Source of the DNA: Hyalella azteca
Taxonomy: Eukaryota; Arthropoda; Malacostraca; Amphipoda; Hyalellidae
DNA: 64,000 nucleotides
Assembly (NCBI RefSeq): GCF_000764305.2
Contig: NW_025942174.1
Coordinates: forward strand, 220,134 to 284,133
Reading direction: 5' to 3'
This document shows, piece after piece, positions 11,162 to 23,115 of this stretch. The notes beneath the pieces are model-generated. The model ran no database searches. It worked only from the letters and a program-made list of their open reading frames with translations, and was not told where the DNA came from. Within the stretch, counting starts at the first letter, position 1; each line of letters starts with the position of its first letter. Both the position numbers and the translations under genes were made by a program.

Positions 11162-11800
11162 TTGCGATATAAGCAGACTGATAATAAGAAATTCCTGTTG
11201 TTAAGAGCGATCAGGTGTCAAAAAAGTCTTCTTCCGAGTTAAATTACTAAGCAACTAAAATTCCTTCACTTTTTTTTAAACCAAGTTATATATAAGTAAA
11301 AATAATGTAAATCAAACTAAATGAATCTAATGGCGCGAATATTGGAGTCTATAAGTCTCGTTAAGCGAGAATTTCTTAATTGCCAGTTTCTAATGACCTG
11401 ATTATGCTTAGTTGTCTTATATTTGATTAGTCAATCGAATATTACGAGTTAAAAGTGAAATGAATAATTAAGTGTAAATGATTTCATGATTCACATCACA
11501 AAGTGCATGATTCCAGTGCATTAAGTTCATGAGTCTAAAGCAGCTAAAAAATAAGATTGATATCCAGGCTGAAGTGCATTTGGCGCGCAAAATTCAGAAC
11601 TTATGAACAGAATTACACTAGAATCGTGTTAGATCTCGCAATGAAAACGAAGCTCCCCCCTGGGAGCGGCTTGCTTGGATTGCCGCCTGACAACACGCTC
11701 GCTCCCTCAGGTCTCCTGACGACGCCTGAACATTTCACGGCAAAAGCCACTTTGCGTTAGAAAGCGCGGTGTTGTGAGGTTACAGGAGAGACGAAGTGAT
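11162..11800. other. AT-rich intergenic DNA; nothing recognised
   Basis: There are no repeats above background and no supported frames. A 67-codon + strand frame at 11557-11760 has no recognisable motif. Confidence 0.5.
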
Positions 11801-11808
11801 AACTTATA

Positions 11809-12031
11809 TTGTGTTGTACGACCTGTGACGTCTCTCCCGCCTGTACAAAACCTGCCGCGGCATTAGCATGTGGAAACAATACAAAGAGTTATACATGTCC
11901 AGTACGTGTCAAATTTGTGATGTACGAGCTGTGACGTCTTTTCCGCCTGTACAAAACCTGCCGACGCATCGGCATGGATGGAAACAATACTGCTGAGAGT
12001 TATAAGTATGTCCAGAACGTGTCAAAATTGA
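11809..12031. repeat. ~110-bp direct duplication, two copies
   Basis: The two copies share CTGTGACGTCT and CCGCCTGTACAAAACCTGCC, then GGAAACAATAC, GAGTTATA and CGTGTCAAA in the same order. Several small indels separate them. The type is unknown. Confidence 0.75.
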
Positions 12032-12304
12032 AATTTTCTATGCTGATGCAGATAACAGTATACAGAATGGAATCGATCGCTATGATGCATGAAAAAGTTA
12101 TATATACATCGAAGTAGTCGTCGTAACTATAGGGATCTCTCAGGCTGGAACATGGAAATTAGTTGAATAACTACCTCTCTGGCGGGAAAATTAATGAACC
12201 ACCTGAGATGATATATCTATATATGAAGACGCAAACATCTTACCTTACCCATATGCAAACATTTCCAAGCTGCCAATTCATCTTTTCGATGCAGATGTCA
12301 GATG

Positions 12305-12757
12305 TGAGGTAATCACCTCACAAGAAATACATCGCAGGTAATCACCTCACAAGAAATACATCGCAGGTAATCACCTCACAAGAAATACATCGCAGGTAAT
12401 CACCTCACAAGAAATACATCGCAGCTATAATCACCTCACAGGAAATACATCGCAGGTAATAACCTCACAGGAAATACATCGCAGGTAATCACCTCACAGG
12501 AAATAAACAGGAAATACATCGCAAGTAATGACCTCACGAGAAATACATCGCAGGTAATCACCGTACAGGAAATACATCGCAGGTAATCACCTCACAGGAA
12601 ATACATCGCAGTTAATCACCTCACAGGAAATACATCGCAGGTAATAATCACCTCACAAGAAATACATCGCAGGTAATCACCTTAAGGGAAATACATCGCA
12701 AGTAATCACCTTACAGGAAATTTATCGCAGGTAATCACCTAATAGGAAATACATCGC
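12305..12757. repeat. 29-bp minisatellite, about 15-16 copies
   Basis: The unit contains GGTAATCACCTCACAAGAAA plus TACATCGCA. The first unit is preceded by GTGAGGT and so forms a GTGAGGT-AATC-ACCTCAC hairpin. Confidence 0.92.
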
Positions 12758-13104
12758 CCGCAGCGGATGAGGTGTGATTTAAATCACCTGAGGCTGTGAT
12801 CAAATTTTTTCGACGCTCCGGAATCGTTTTTTACAATTTTCTCCTCCAGCGCCGGCAAACGCATCCACTAATCAAAATTATATTTAAATTTCCCTTTTAT
12901 TTCTGTTCAAAAATTCCATCCTATCATCCGTAATGATATTAATTTCAAAACTCCAATTTAACGCATTAATCCCAGCGAACGAATATATTCTCATCCCAAC
13001 AATGCTATTCTTACCTGACTAGTAAAATTAAACGGTGTCGAGGATTAAGAAGCAACGTGCGAGCTTCATTCTGAGTCCGGGCGTCGTTTTGACATCACAA
13101 GCAA

Positions 13105-13275
13105 TCTGGAAATCTAATTAATTAGCCTTGAGATTAAGCGAGTGTTTAAGCCAGGCCCCACGTAATTGTGACGTGCGCGGTCCCGCCTCTGGGCCATAGC
13201 CCCGCCTGCCGCAGCGGCTGGGCCAAGAAGTCATCTGTGCCAGAATATTGTTGCCGGCGTCGCTGGCCAGCAGCA
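13105..13275. promoter_or_regulatory. GC-rich unique block; candidate regulatory element
   Basis: Starts with homeodomain-like TAATTAATTAGCC and continues into a GC-rich core (CCCGCCTCTGGGCCATAGC). It lies between a 29-bp array and a 23-bp array. No coding signal; function inferred only from contrast with its surroundings. Confidence 0.22.
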
Positions 13276-13310
13276 CGCTAAAATGGACATGAATCTTGTA
13301 ATGTGAGGAC

Positions 13311-13500
13311 ATATCATGCTTATGTGTACACTATCATACATACTTGTACACTGACATCATGTTTACTTGTCATGCGGTACACTGACATGCTTACTTGTAC
13401 ACTGACATCATGCTTACTTGTACACTGACATCATGCTTACTTGTACACTGACATCATGTTTTATTATACATGTCATGCGGTACACTTGCATCATGCTAAT
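13311..13500. repeat. 23-bp minisatellite, about 8 copies
   Basis: The unit contains TCATGCTTACTTGTACACTG plus ACA, with deletions in some copies. Confidence 0.85.
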
Positions 13501-14754
13501 TCTTATATCCAATGACCATTCTTTTCTATGTCATTGCACGTATACAGATATTTAAATAAATTATTTGAATCTCTTTATAATGCTGATGCCAGCCGCTACT
13601 ATGGTTGAGTTTGTCAGAATTTTGGGCAGCTATAGTGGATGAAGGCCTGACGATCGGCCAATACTGAGACATGTAAAATTTTTAGAGCGGTGTTAATTCT
13701 TACAACATATAAAAACTGTTCAACAAGGTAATAAAACAAATAAAAATAAACAGAATATTTTTACTGTAAAGAACTTTAGGATACATTTAAACGGTATTTA
13801 ATTTCTGATATTATTTCATATACAATTTCAAAGACCATAGAAGTATTCAACATTTAAATTGCCAACAAGCGTTCATAATAGAAATAGCATCATTGGCCAT
13901 GCAGGATACACGAGCTCTTGAGTGTCAGCGCCGACGTTCTCATCTCTCCCGATATTTTAAGACTTCTTAATTATAAGTATTCATTTATGGAGAGATTTAT
14001 ACCAAAAAACGCAAGTGTTCACACTAAATACTTCGGGCCTCAAATGATGCACTCACGAGGAGAGTTTCTCGAAGATGGCATGCATGGCTATCCCAAGAAT
14101 GCGATGATTAATAAAGAAGGTATTTTGTAATTTAGAATTGAAATTAGAAGTAGATCGTGGCTCTCAATACACTACAAGTGATAAATATTTCTCTAACAGT
14201 AGTTGAAATGTGATTTTTAATCAAGCAATTGAGTTCAATTTAATTAATGTGTCCCCTCAATTCTGATTATCAAAATTCATGAAATTCATTACGCTTAAAC
14301 TCGGCGCAAGCTTCACCTGATCTTCGACTCATGTATAAGCGAGCGACGCCTCCCGCCACATTCGCCTTTGTTCAGTCGTTCCTCTGTTGCAGAATATAAA
14401 AGCCTGTCTCTACCGACTCCTCCTCTGAAGGTTCCTCCCTCAGATCGTGCCTCAGGACTCCTCCTCTGAAGGATCTTCCCTCAGATCGCGCTCCTGGAGT
14501 CCTCGTAACCCTCGACTCGAGCCAAAACTCGTGGCCCTCTTAGCGGCGCCGGTGGCCGGTGCTGCCAGAGCCTGAAGACGATTTCACGAGCTGCGCGCGA
14601 ACATCAAAACTTTCTATTCATAAGAAAAAATGCGAGTTTCTGTATTAATTTCAGGCCGTGAATGAGAACGAGGTTAATTCCGGAAGATTTCAGTTGAAGA
14701 CTCGACGGTTTTATGTTTAAGAAAGAGTTTGCGATGAAGTGACTCAATACGAGT
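13501..14754. other. AT-rich intergenic DNA with a short direct duplication
   Basis: Bases 14414-14500 contain two copies of a GACTCCTCCTCTGAAGG..CCCTCAGATCG block. Otherwise no gene or repeat is recognised. The 70-codon frame at 13918-14130 has no recognisable motif. Confidence 0.5.
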
Positions 14755-15215
14755 ACCAAAATTGAAATCTGTTTGAACTCTATAACAGTACCGTTATTGG
14801 CTGTTCCAGCGCAGTAAAAGTATCGTTATTGAAGTTTTCCTTAGCCCAGTAAAAGTACTGTAATTAAAAACTGTTTAAACTCAATATCGGTGCTGTTATT
14901 GAAGGCTGTTTGGAAGTAGCAAAAGTACCTTTATTGAAGACTGTTTAAACTCAATAACAGTACCGTTGTTGAAGACTGTTTGAACGCAGTAAAAGTAACG
15001 TTATTGAAGAATGATTTAACTCAAAGCAGTATTGTTGTTGAAGACTGTTTGAACGCAGTTAAATAAACTTTATTGAAGAATGATTCAACTCAATATCAGT
15101 ACTGTTGTTGAAGACTGTTTGAACGCAGCAAAATAAACTTTCTAAAAATGATTTAACTCAATAACAGTACCGTTATTGAAGGCAGGTTCGCACTCAATGG
15201 AGTTATCATTATTGA
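14755..15215. repeat. Degenerate ~65-70-bp compound repeat, about 6-7 copies
   Basis: Alternating half-units AACAGTACCGTTATTGAAG and GCAGTAAAAGTAACGTTATTG are joined by ACTGTTTGAAC or AATGATTTAAC. Divergence is moderate. Confidence 0.75.
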
Positions 15216-15479
15216 AAGCTATTTTCAAAGATGAAGCCTGATTCTGATCGGTTAATTGTGAACTCTTAAAATTTTAAATAGGTTGGAATATAAATTTTAG
15301 TAAGTTCATAAAATGAAGTCCTTGTTCTTTTAATTTATAACATGAACTAAAGTTGAATATGCCATTCACTGGCACAGGCTGTGTTAAGTGTGCATGATCG
15401 ACTGACCGTTACTGGCTCAGAAAGCTGTAATTAACGTAAACTCATTTCATATAAACTTGAATTTTCTTAAACAAAACGG

Positions 15480-15760
15480 TTTGCGAATATTTCTTCGCGA
15501 TATTTATGAGTTATCATTTATTCACGATATTGCAAAGTTGGCATTAGTTCTCGAAAATTTCGACCTAGCTTTTCTTTGCATTATTTTCGAATTAGTTTAT
15601 CTATGTGATATTTTCAAGTTGGCATTTCTTTGCGATATTTTCAAGTTGGCATTTCTTTGCGATGTCTTCAAGTTAGCATTTCTTTGTGATATTTTCAAGT
15701 TGATATATCGTCAGAAGTTAACGTATATCTTCGCGATATTTTCAAGTTAGTATTTTTTAT
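15480..15760. repeat. 27-bp repeat, about 6 main copies
   Basis: Units contain GCATTTCTTTGCGATATTTT plus CAAGTTG. As 27 is a multiple of three, a + strand frame (15457-15750) encodes a repeated LAFLCDIFK nonapeptide. The absence of a recognisable domain or gene structure argues against a real protein. Confidence 0.75.
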
Positions 15761-16640
15761 TGATTAGCATTAGTTAGTATTTCTTTAAGATATTTTTCAA
15801 ACATGAAAGATATTTAACAGATTTTTTTACAGTATTTAATATGTTGTTAAAAACGGCATATTATGTTAACGTTAGTAATTGTTTTTAAATAAATTGATTT
15901 AGTTAAAAAAAGTAATTGTCGTTTAAAAAGCAGACTTTCTAAACCATCTTATCGCAATTGTTTTCAATCATAAGAATTTAATAATTATCAAGGAAAAGGT
16001 AATTTTTTCAATAATAAATGTTGCTAAAAATATCAATGCTTCTTAACACAAATGATTGTTAGCAGCAATAATAATGATTGTTTGCATATTAAGCCATTGT
16101 TACTTGTAATTTAAAGTAAACAATGATGATTCTTACCAATTCTTCACTGCTATTGTAATTCTATTAACAATAATAAATTTTGGTAAATAGGGTAATTATT
16201 ACAAATTGGGCACTACTGTTGTAATTGTAGTTACCAATATTGAAGTTATTAACAATCATAATCGTTATTAAAAATAGTAAATATATATATGAGCATACTG
16301 CTAAGGTTATAAACGGTAGGACTTTAAATTTCTTCATTCGTCGTTAGCTGCTTTTCTTATTTAATTTATGCTCGTGTCTGACTTCTGCCGCTAAAATCTG
16401 TTTCCTGGCAGAGGGGCGAGCACTGCTGGGTGTGAAACTCCCTGCCATAACGCTTTAAATTTGATTGGGAATGTTCAGCAATATCTCAGTAGATACGGAG
16501 TGCTACATAGCGAAAGTTAATAGCCTTCTACATAATGAAATGTCATAATTTCACGTGAAAATTAAAGCTTGTGGATGGGATTTATATTACAAAGTATTTC
16601 CAGTTCTATCGAAGCGAAGGCCTGTCAGTAATTCCAGCCA
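15761..16640. other. AT-rich DNA immediately upstream of Shox coding exon 1
   Basis: Rich in TAAT, ATTGTTA and AACAATAAT words. GTCAGTAATTCCAG at 16624-16637 could be a 3' splice site, so the coding exon may be preceded by an unseen 5' UTR exon. No TATA box or initiator can be placed with confidence. Confidence 0.4.
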
Positions 16641-16682
16641 ATGCACGCGCGTTCTCTCAACGTTAGCTCCGACAATACCAAA

Positions 16683-17553
16683 ATGGAGAAGCTGACAGAA
16701 TTTGTTTCGAAATCTTTTGATCCGAAGAAAAGTGCACTGAGCGTTCATTATTTGGCGCAGTCAGCTGCTAAAACAGACCCAGCAAGTGAAGATCTCACTA
16801 AATCAAGCCACGTGAAGAACAGATTGGAGTTTCCAGATCAAGGCAACCAGGATCACTTCGAGACCAGCGATCTCGGTTTCGTGGAAGAGGACGAAGCTTT
16901 GCCTCTGGTGTGCCATAAGAAAGAAACTCCCTCACCCGTAAATCTAAACGATTCCCCGGACATCGACTCAAACGAATTCAATACGCATAACGAAACCATG
17001 CTTCTTGCAAAAGATGATCTTCGGAAAAGGGTTCTGGGATTCCCTTCAAATATTCCAAATGAACTTCACAGGCTAGCCAATCTTTCCCAATTGCACAATT
17101 TGAGCAGCCTGCTGCCTCCTACCGCGCATCATCCGTTGACCTACCAACTACCGTTGTTCTTCAGTCATCATCAGAATTCAACAAGACAATCGATAGCTGA
17201 ACACCAAAAGGACTTTCACCAACACCTGTCATCCCGGGGTTTTGTATCCTTCCCACCTTTCACGTCCCCTCGGCACTCCCCCACACGTACACCAGAGGGT
17301 ATTTCCCCTCCCACTCTTCCCCGAGTACTGAACCTCTTCCCCGATAGGAGCCCCGGTCGTTACCCTGACAATAACTCCAAAATCGGGGAAACAAACTCTT
17401 CTTCTCATGCATCCCCCGGCTCTGCGTCGCATGACGAGGATGAAGACATTGATGTAGAGGCACCTCCCTCTCCCAAGATCAACAAACCAATAAATTCGTC
17501 ATCAGATAACCGAAGTGATTCACCAGTAACGGCTGAAGAAGGTCTGGTTTCAG
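16683..17553 (+). CDS. Shox: Shox homeobox transcription factor, coding exon 1 (gene spans 16683-49298)
   Basis: The gene encodes a paired-like homeodomain transcription factor, a nuclear DNA-binding protein of the SHOX/SHOX2 family. Coding exons are 16683-17553, 35898-36775, 37197-37340, 41183-41240, 44545-44816 and 48825-49298; phases agree and give 898 residues. I chose the ATG at 16683 because MEKLTEFVSKSFD resembles the start of vertebrate SHOX; an in-frame ATG at 16641 would add 14 residues. This exon gives residues 1-290 and the first base of codon 291, ending CAG|GTAAGA. It is low-complexity and rich in S, P, H and N, with an acidic EDEDIDVEAPPSP patch. Vertebrate SHOX is about 290 residues in total, so this N-terminal region is unusually long. 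Shox orthology is firm; the expression domain cannot be read from the sequence. Confidence 0.93.
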
Positions 17554-18111
17554 GTAAGATACCTGTATGTTTTGCAGGGTATACCATTTTTTGTTGCTTT
17601 AGATTTACTTCTATGTTATCCTCTGAGTTCTCCTAGTGGATGTAGGTAGAGAATCAAATTTCTGGCGCCGCCACGCGATGCGGTACCTACGTCATTATTG
17701 TCTTCAGCGCTTGCAACCAAATGATAGCTGAGTTATTGCGTTCCACAACAAAAGGAGCAAAATATATGATTATAATCAGAGTCTATCACGCGTACCGAGC
17801 GAGGATGCGAGACTACAACTAATAAATTTTTGAGCAGGAACGAAGATTAGCCGCCAACTCGTTTTTCCCGCTCCAAGTTGAGTTGTTTTATTCGTTGCCA
17901 GGGCATGAAAAATGAGGGCAAGTGGTTCAAGTCACGGGCCCTGACAACGTATAAAACTAAATTTCATTTCATGAACTCCATGATAATATCATACAGGTTA
18001 TTTGAGTGCGTTATCCATATACTCATACAATTGGTTTTAATCTTGGTACAATTGTTACTGTAACGTAAAGGAAACTATAACGAACATGAAGCGCTGAGTG
18101 ACTGACTTTTC
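17554..18111. other. Start of Shox intron 1; no gene seen
   Basis: Intron 1 runs from 17554 (GTAAGA) to 35897 (TTTCCAG), 18.3 kb. This first part is unique-looking, with no frame worth reporting. Confidence 0.7.
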
Positions 18112-18908
18112 AGGGTGTCCCAAAAAACGATACTAAACTTTGAATGGCTGTAACTCAAAAAGTAATAGAGTTAAAAAATTTTGGAAGGTCAGGATTTGTT
18201 CCCTATGTTTTTCTGCATCTCTCCGCCAAAAATCAGACAGATCGATGTAGCCATAAGCGTTTGATAGAATTTTCAGTGACATGTGCTAAAATCGTGCTTG
18301 CGCAAAGTTTTGGTAAGATCATTTTGCATAATCATTAGGTTGTCTTGACATGTTTTCTTTTCGCCGTTTTATTTTTTGTATCTTTGGGGAGACAAAAACC
18401 TGGCAATCTTTGGTGAAAGACAATCATGGCAATCTTCGGTGAGACACAATCATGGCAATCTTTGGTGAGAGGCAATCATGACAATCTTTGGTGAGAGCCA
18501 ATCATGGCAATCTTTGGTGAGAGACAATCATGGCAATCTTTGGTGAGAAGGAATTTCAAAAACAAAGATTGCCTTTCACCAAAGATTGCCATGATTGAGT
18601 CTCACCAAAGATTGCCATGTTTTTGTCTCACCAAAGATACAAAAAATAAAACGGCGAAAAGAAAACATGTCAAGACAACCTAATGATTATGCAAAATGAT
18701 CTTACTAAAACTTTGCGCAAGCACGATTTTAGCACATGTCACTGAAAGTTCTATCAAACGCTTATGGCTACATCGATCTGTCTGATTTTTGGTGGAGAGA
18801 TGCAGAAAAACATAGGGAACAAATCCTGACCTCCCAAAAATTTTTAACTCTATTGCTTTTTGAGTTACAGCCATTCAAAGTTGAGTATCGCTTATTTTAG
18901 GACACCCT
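18112..18908. mobile_element. 797-bp fold-back element with long inverted repeats
   Basis: The element begins AGGGTGTCC and ends GGACACCCT. Arms of about 250-280 bp are nearly perfect mirror images, so 18144-18338 (+) and 18680-18874 (-) give almost the same 64-codon frame. The centre (18375-18640) is a ~26-bp tandem repeat containing GGCAATCTTTGGTGAGA that itself inverts. No transposase is present and no convincing target duplication is visible. It is non-autonomous and intronic. Confidence 0.85.
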
Positions 18909-19783
18909 AGCTGTATTTTAACTATATATTGACTATTTGTACAGGTAAGCGCAACATTTATTTTCTCTATTTTATTTGTAGAAAATTAGACCTCAGTGGA
19001 AACATATTATGGATTTTTAACAAAAATTATTCCAGAGACGATCGTTAGCCCAAATTGAAATTTCAATTATATGATGTTTGGAAATAAGGTCCAAAATTAA
19101 CAATATTTTGTCGATAATGTAGGCTATTGATCTTGATCCGCTGTGGACTATTGATCCGCTCGCGACAAATGATTCCTGAGTAACCAAAAACTAATTTGCA
19201 TGAGGTTATAAATATTCATTAATAGCATATATGTTTTAGAGGTATCTTTCAATAAAAAATCATTTTTTATTTATTTTATCATAAGCCCTTTCTTCCAATT
19301 ACTTAATGGAAATTTTCGAGCACATTCCTCGCAGAGATTTAATCTTTCTTTAAAGTCGCATCGTAGATTCGTGAATTTCCTCGTAAAAATGTATTCTTAA
19401 TAAGAAGCTTTGACGTATTTTTCCAATGCAGTTCTCGCTTTATTGAATCTTGCGGCAGGAAGATTCTGTTGTTGATCATTACGATTTAATGAAAACTTTT
19501 TGCGGCTGACGTTTTCTTTTATTAATTTTACCCGCAACTGTCATCACCATCAAGAAGATCCTTCGTTTGCGTTCTCTAGTGCACGCTAAACCACTTCCAC
19601 TTTAATTTCTTAACCTGCTTGCCGGAAAATCTAATTTTCCCTCTAATTTAGAGAGCATTTAGAACCTTCATCTCTGGAGTGCAGTTGCATTTAGGAGATG
19701 ATAATAAAAACTTAAGGGAACCTTGGCGCTTAGAAAGACGAAACTCATTTCCAGATGAGGAGTAATCTAAGATAGGTACAACC
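18909..19783. other. Intron 1 sequence; AT-rich, nothing recognised
   Basis: Bases 19250-19570 hold several TAAT-type sites and TTTATTGAAT, which could be regulatory, but nothing stands out enough to call. Confidence 0.5.
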
Positions 19784-20245
19784 TGCAACCAAAGATCTGG
19801 CACAAACTCCTACTACAGATCTGGCACAAACTCGTACCACAGATCTGGCACATACTCCTACCACAGATCTGGCACAAACTCCTACTATACAGATCTGGCA
19901 TATACTCCTACCACAGATCTGGCACAAGCTCCTACCACAGATCTGGCACGAACTCCTGCCACAGATCTGGCACGAACTCCTGCCACAGATCTGGCACAAA
20001 CTCCTACCACAGTTCTGGCACATACTCCTACCACAGATCTGGCACGAACTCCTACCACAGATCTGGCACAAACTCCTACTCCTACCACAGATCTGGCACA
20101 CTCTCCTACCACAGATCTGGCACAAACTCCTACCACAGATCTGGCACATACTCCTACCACAGATCTGGCACATACTCTTACCACAGATCTGGCACAAATC
20201 CTACCACAGAGCTGGCACAAACTCCTATACCAGAAATCTGGTACA
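19784..20245. repeat. 24-bp minisatellite, about 18-19 copies
   Basis: The unit contains CTCCTACCACAGATCTGGCA plus CAAA. The 24-bp period keeps several frames open; the minus-strand CQICGRSM-like repeats are a by-product. The unit includes a BglII site (AGATCT), so the array would cut into a ladder. Confidence 0.93.
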
Positions 20246-20837
20246 AACGTGTACGAAAGATTTGTCACATATCCGATTAATAAAACAATAGTTATTTATG
20301 CGAGCGTCCCACGCATTTTATATTGGATGCAACATATAAATGATTCGGAATACATATTAGAAGTCAATTTCCGATGCACAGCGGAGTTGATTAAATGAGA
20401 GCGTCGATGAAATCTTTACACTAAATTCAGTTATTCATCGGCCCTACTTTTTGCGATGAAAGTCAAGCACAAAATTTCGAGGTTGAATAAGTTTTCAGTG
20501 GATGTTCCTTACTTTAGTTGAACATTGGAAGTCGACGTTTATATATGTTTATAATCCTTGTTGCCACAAAACGAGTGGATTGTTGAAATTGAAAAAAGAC
20601 CATTGCCGTTAGATTGATGAATAAGTGACGAAGTTTATAGGGATTTAAACTAAGAAGAAAAATGTTCATAATTGTCATCTCAAATTTGCTTGAATTTTAT
20701 GAGGTGTAATGAAAATTGTATAACAAGTATAGTTGAGTTGTAATTCAAAACGCCTCCCTAACTCCCAATACAATAACAATGCAAAGCACCGCCGTAATCC
20801 CATCTGACCAACTGCTGGTGTGCTGGGTAGAAGGAAT
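20246..20837. other. Intron 1 sequence; nothing recognised
   Basis: AT-rich unique sequence with no supported coding or RNA feature. Confidence 0.5.
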
Positions 20838-20920
20838 GGGGTGTGGTGGGGTGTGGTGGGTAGTGGTGGGGTGTGGTGGGGTGTGGTGGGGTGTGGTGGG
20901 GTGTGGTGGGGTGTGGTGAT
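20838..20920. repeat. 10-bp G-rich repeat (GGGGTGTGGT)n
   Basis: About eight units with GGGG runs six bases apart on the + strand, a strong G-quadruplex candidate. Bases 20921-21077 are G-rich but irregular. Confidence 0.88.
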
Positions 20921-21077
20921 GTGCGGTGGAGGTATCGTGGTGAGTTTTAGGAAATTTAATAATTAATCGGGATGTTTCGTCTGTCGGGATGTAAGGGCTG
21001 CGTTGGTGGGGATGGGGGGGAAGTATTGCAAGATGGTATGAGTGGTGTAAGATGTGTTAAAGAGGGGTGAAATGTTG

Positions 21078-21428
21078 TGCCATCGCACTCCAGCCGTGAC
21101 TGTAACACCATCACACCGCAGCCGTGACTGTAACACCATCACACCGCAGTCGTGACTGTAACACCATCACACCGCAGCCGTGACTGTAACACCATCACAC
21201 CCCAGACGAGACTGTAACACCATCACACCGCAGCCGTAACTGCAACACCATCACACCCCAGCCGTAACTGCAACAGCATCACACCCCAGCCGTAACTGCA
21301 ACACCATCACACCGCAGTCGTGACTGTAACACCATCACACAGCAGCCGTGACTGTAACACCATCACACCGCAGTCGTGACTGTAACACCATCACACCGCA
21401 GCCGTGACTGTAACACCATAACACATCA
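21078..21428. repeat. 28-bp minisatellite, about 12 copies
   Basis: The unit contains CCATCACACCGCAGCCGTGA plus CTGTAACA. Copies vary at CGCAG/CCCAG and GTGACTGT/GTAACTGC. Confidence 0.92.
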
Positions 21429-21602
21429 GCCGTGACCGTACCAAGTGCCGTCACGGCCCATGATTGACAGCCAACGCACGGCAATGACGCGCGTGCGTTA
21501 GTGTCACGCAGCAGCCGTGACCGTACAAGTGCCGTCACGGCTCATGATTGACAGCCAACGCACGGCAATGACGCGCGTGCGTTAGTGTCACGCAGCAGCG
21601 AC
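21428..21602. repeat. ~87-bp direct duplication abutting the 28-bp array
   Basis: Two copies run from GCCGTGACCGTAC through CATGATTGACAGCCAACGCA to TTAGTGTCACGCAGCAG, differing by one inserted base and a CCC/CTC change. The opening GCCGTGAC matches the neighbouring 28-bp unit, suggesting a common origin. Confidence 0.85.
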
Positions 21603-21689
21603 AGCCCCACGCGTCCGTGTCGCGTCCAAGTGTCCCCGCGGGGCTCTAAACAATCGCGCAGCGTCGACTTAACCAGATTAAATCACGCG

Positions 21690-22290
21690 ACTTGAGCGCC
21701 TGACGAGTGCCGTACTACGCTGGTTTGGGGCGCTGACTGTAGTGCCTGTTGAGCGCCTGACGACTGCTGTACTACGCTGGTTTGTGGCGCTGACTGTAGC
21801 GCCTGTTGAGCGCCTGACGACTGCCGCACTACGCTGGTTTACGGCGCTGACTGTAGCGTCTGTTGAGCGCCTGACGACTGCCGTACTACGCTGGTTTAGA
21901 GCGCTGACTGTAGCGTCTGTTGAGCACCTGACGACTGCCGTACTACGCTGGTTTATTGAGCGCCTGACGACTGCCGTACTACGCTGGTTTACGGCGCTGA
22001 CTGTAGCGCCTGTTGAGCGCCTGACGACTGCCGTACTACGCTGGTTTACTGTGCTGACTGTAGCGCCTGTTGAACTGCCGCTGGTTTAGGGCGCTGACTG
22101 TAGCGCCTATTGAGCGCCTGACCCGTACTAACGCTGGTTTAGGACGCTGACTGTAGCGCCTGTTGAGCGCCTGAAGACTGCCGTACTACGCTGGTTTGGG
22201 ACGCTGACTGTAGCGCCTGTTGAGCGCCTGACGACTGCCGCACTACCGCTGGTTTGGGACGTTGACTGCCACTGGGGCAGAAGTCCAAAG
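21690..22290. repeat. 57-bp minisatellite, about 10 copies
   Basis: The unit contains TTGAGCGCCTGACGACTGCC, GTACTACGCTGGTTT and GCGCTGACTGTAGCGCC. The period of 19 codons keeps a 115-codon + frame open (21742-22089). Some copies carry deletions that break the frame, so coding use is unlikely. Confidence 0.92.
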
Positions 22291-22675
22291 CGCGTCTATA
22301 CCAACGCTGGGTTTGTTTCAAATACACCGCCCGAGATTAATTGTAGTTTGGCACGGGTTTAGGGTAAATATAGTATGCATGGGTTTCAGCGCTAGTCTGT
22401 TTTTTAACGCATATGTTAACGCAACGAAGAGTAAGAATCAAGCGTTCAGATCACACTGAGTTAAAGCTCTCGTAGCACACTGAGTTGTAGCTCCCGTAAC
22501 ACGCACACGGGGTTTAAATTTATTCGTGTCAGCGTTGTTCCTTCACTTGTCTGTTAGGACGAAGTGAAGTTGTTCTGCCCGATTAAGGAGTGTGTGCCGT
22601 GCAAAAGAGAGCTGGTGGGGCGTGAGGCTGTCCCGTTCTAAAATGACCAGTTTACAATCATGAATTGCTTACCAT

Positions 22676-22775
22676 AGCTGTAGTGACCACCTCACTACAG
22701 CTGTAGTGGCCTCCTCACTACAGCTGTAGTGGCCACCTCATTACAGCTATAGAGGCCACCTCACTACAGCTGTAG
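22676..22775. repeat. 23-bp minisatellite, about 4 copies
   Basis: The unit contains AGCTGTAGTGGCCACCTCAC plus TAC. Its CTGTAGTGGCC core recurs inside the 50-bp unit at 24789-25633, 2 kb away. Confidence 0.88.
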
Positions 22776-22899
22776 TGGCCCCGTCCTATACATCTGTCCT
22801 TCTTTACGCTGCACTGCTTCCTCTCCCCGTTTCCTTCAGCTCCATCCCCCCTAGACAACTCACGCGCTCCCCAGACGCCGATTATAACCCATTTACAAA

Positions 22900-23115
22900 A
22901 TTGACCCCCAATGTTGCAGCTAACAGAGTCAAGCTCGCGCTACAAAATATTGGCGATTAATCGGCGGCGGTTCATCGGCCGCTGGCTGGCCATCAAGAGG
23001 CCAACTCCCCGGGCTGCGCGCCACGAGGCCCCAAGACGACGCCTGGGGCCCCGTTTACAGCCGCGCTTCAGCCGGCCTCTTAATCGCCGCGTCTGCAAGG
23101 TTCAAATAACGCAGC
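22900..23115. promoter_or_regulatory. GC/CpG-rich unique block in intron 1; candidate enhancer
   Basis: High GC with many CpG, such as GATTAATCGGCGGCGG and GGGGCCCCGTTTACAGCC, set inside an AT-rich intron. No splice-bounded coding frame is recognisable. Conservation would be the test; the function is inferred. Confidence 0.25.

Noticed and set aside
12305..12757. Regular repeat array considered as a CRISPR
   Set aside because: Units are directly tandem with no unique spacers, and the genome is clearly that of an animal.
17878..18063. Possible tRNA-like or small exon near the start of intron 1
   Set aside because: No cloverleaf with A and B boxes could be drawn, and no splice sites frame the ORF.
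18144..18874. Two almost identical 64-codon frames on opposite strands
   Set aside because: They are the two arms of one fold-back element, so the similarity reflects the inverted repeat and not protein conservation.
19745..20268. Cysteine-rich CQICGRS repeat protein, metallothionein-like at first sight
   Set aside because: Pure 24-bp repeat shadow on the minus strand; overlapping frames are equally open.
21742..22089. 115-codon frame with 19-residue repeats
   Set aside because: The 57-bp unit preserves frame by period alone, and later copies contain deletions that break it.
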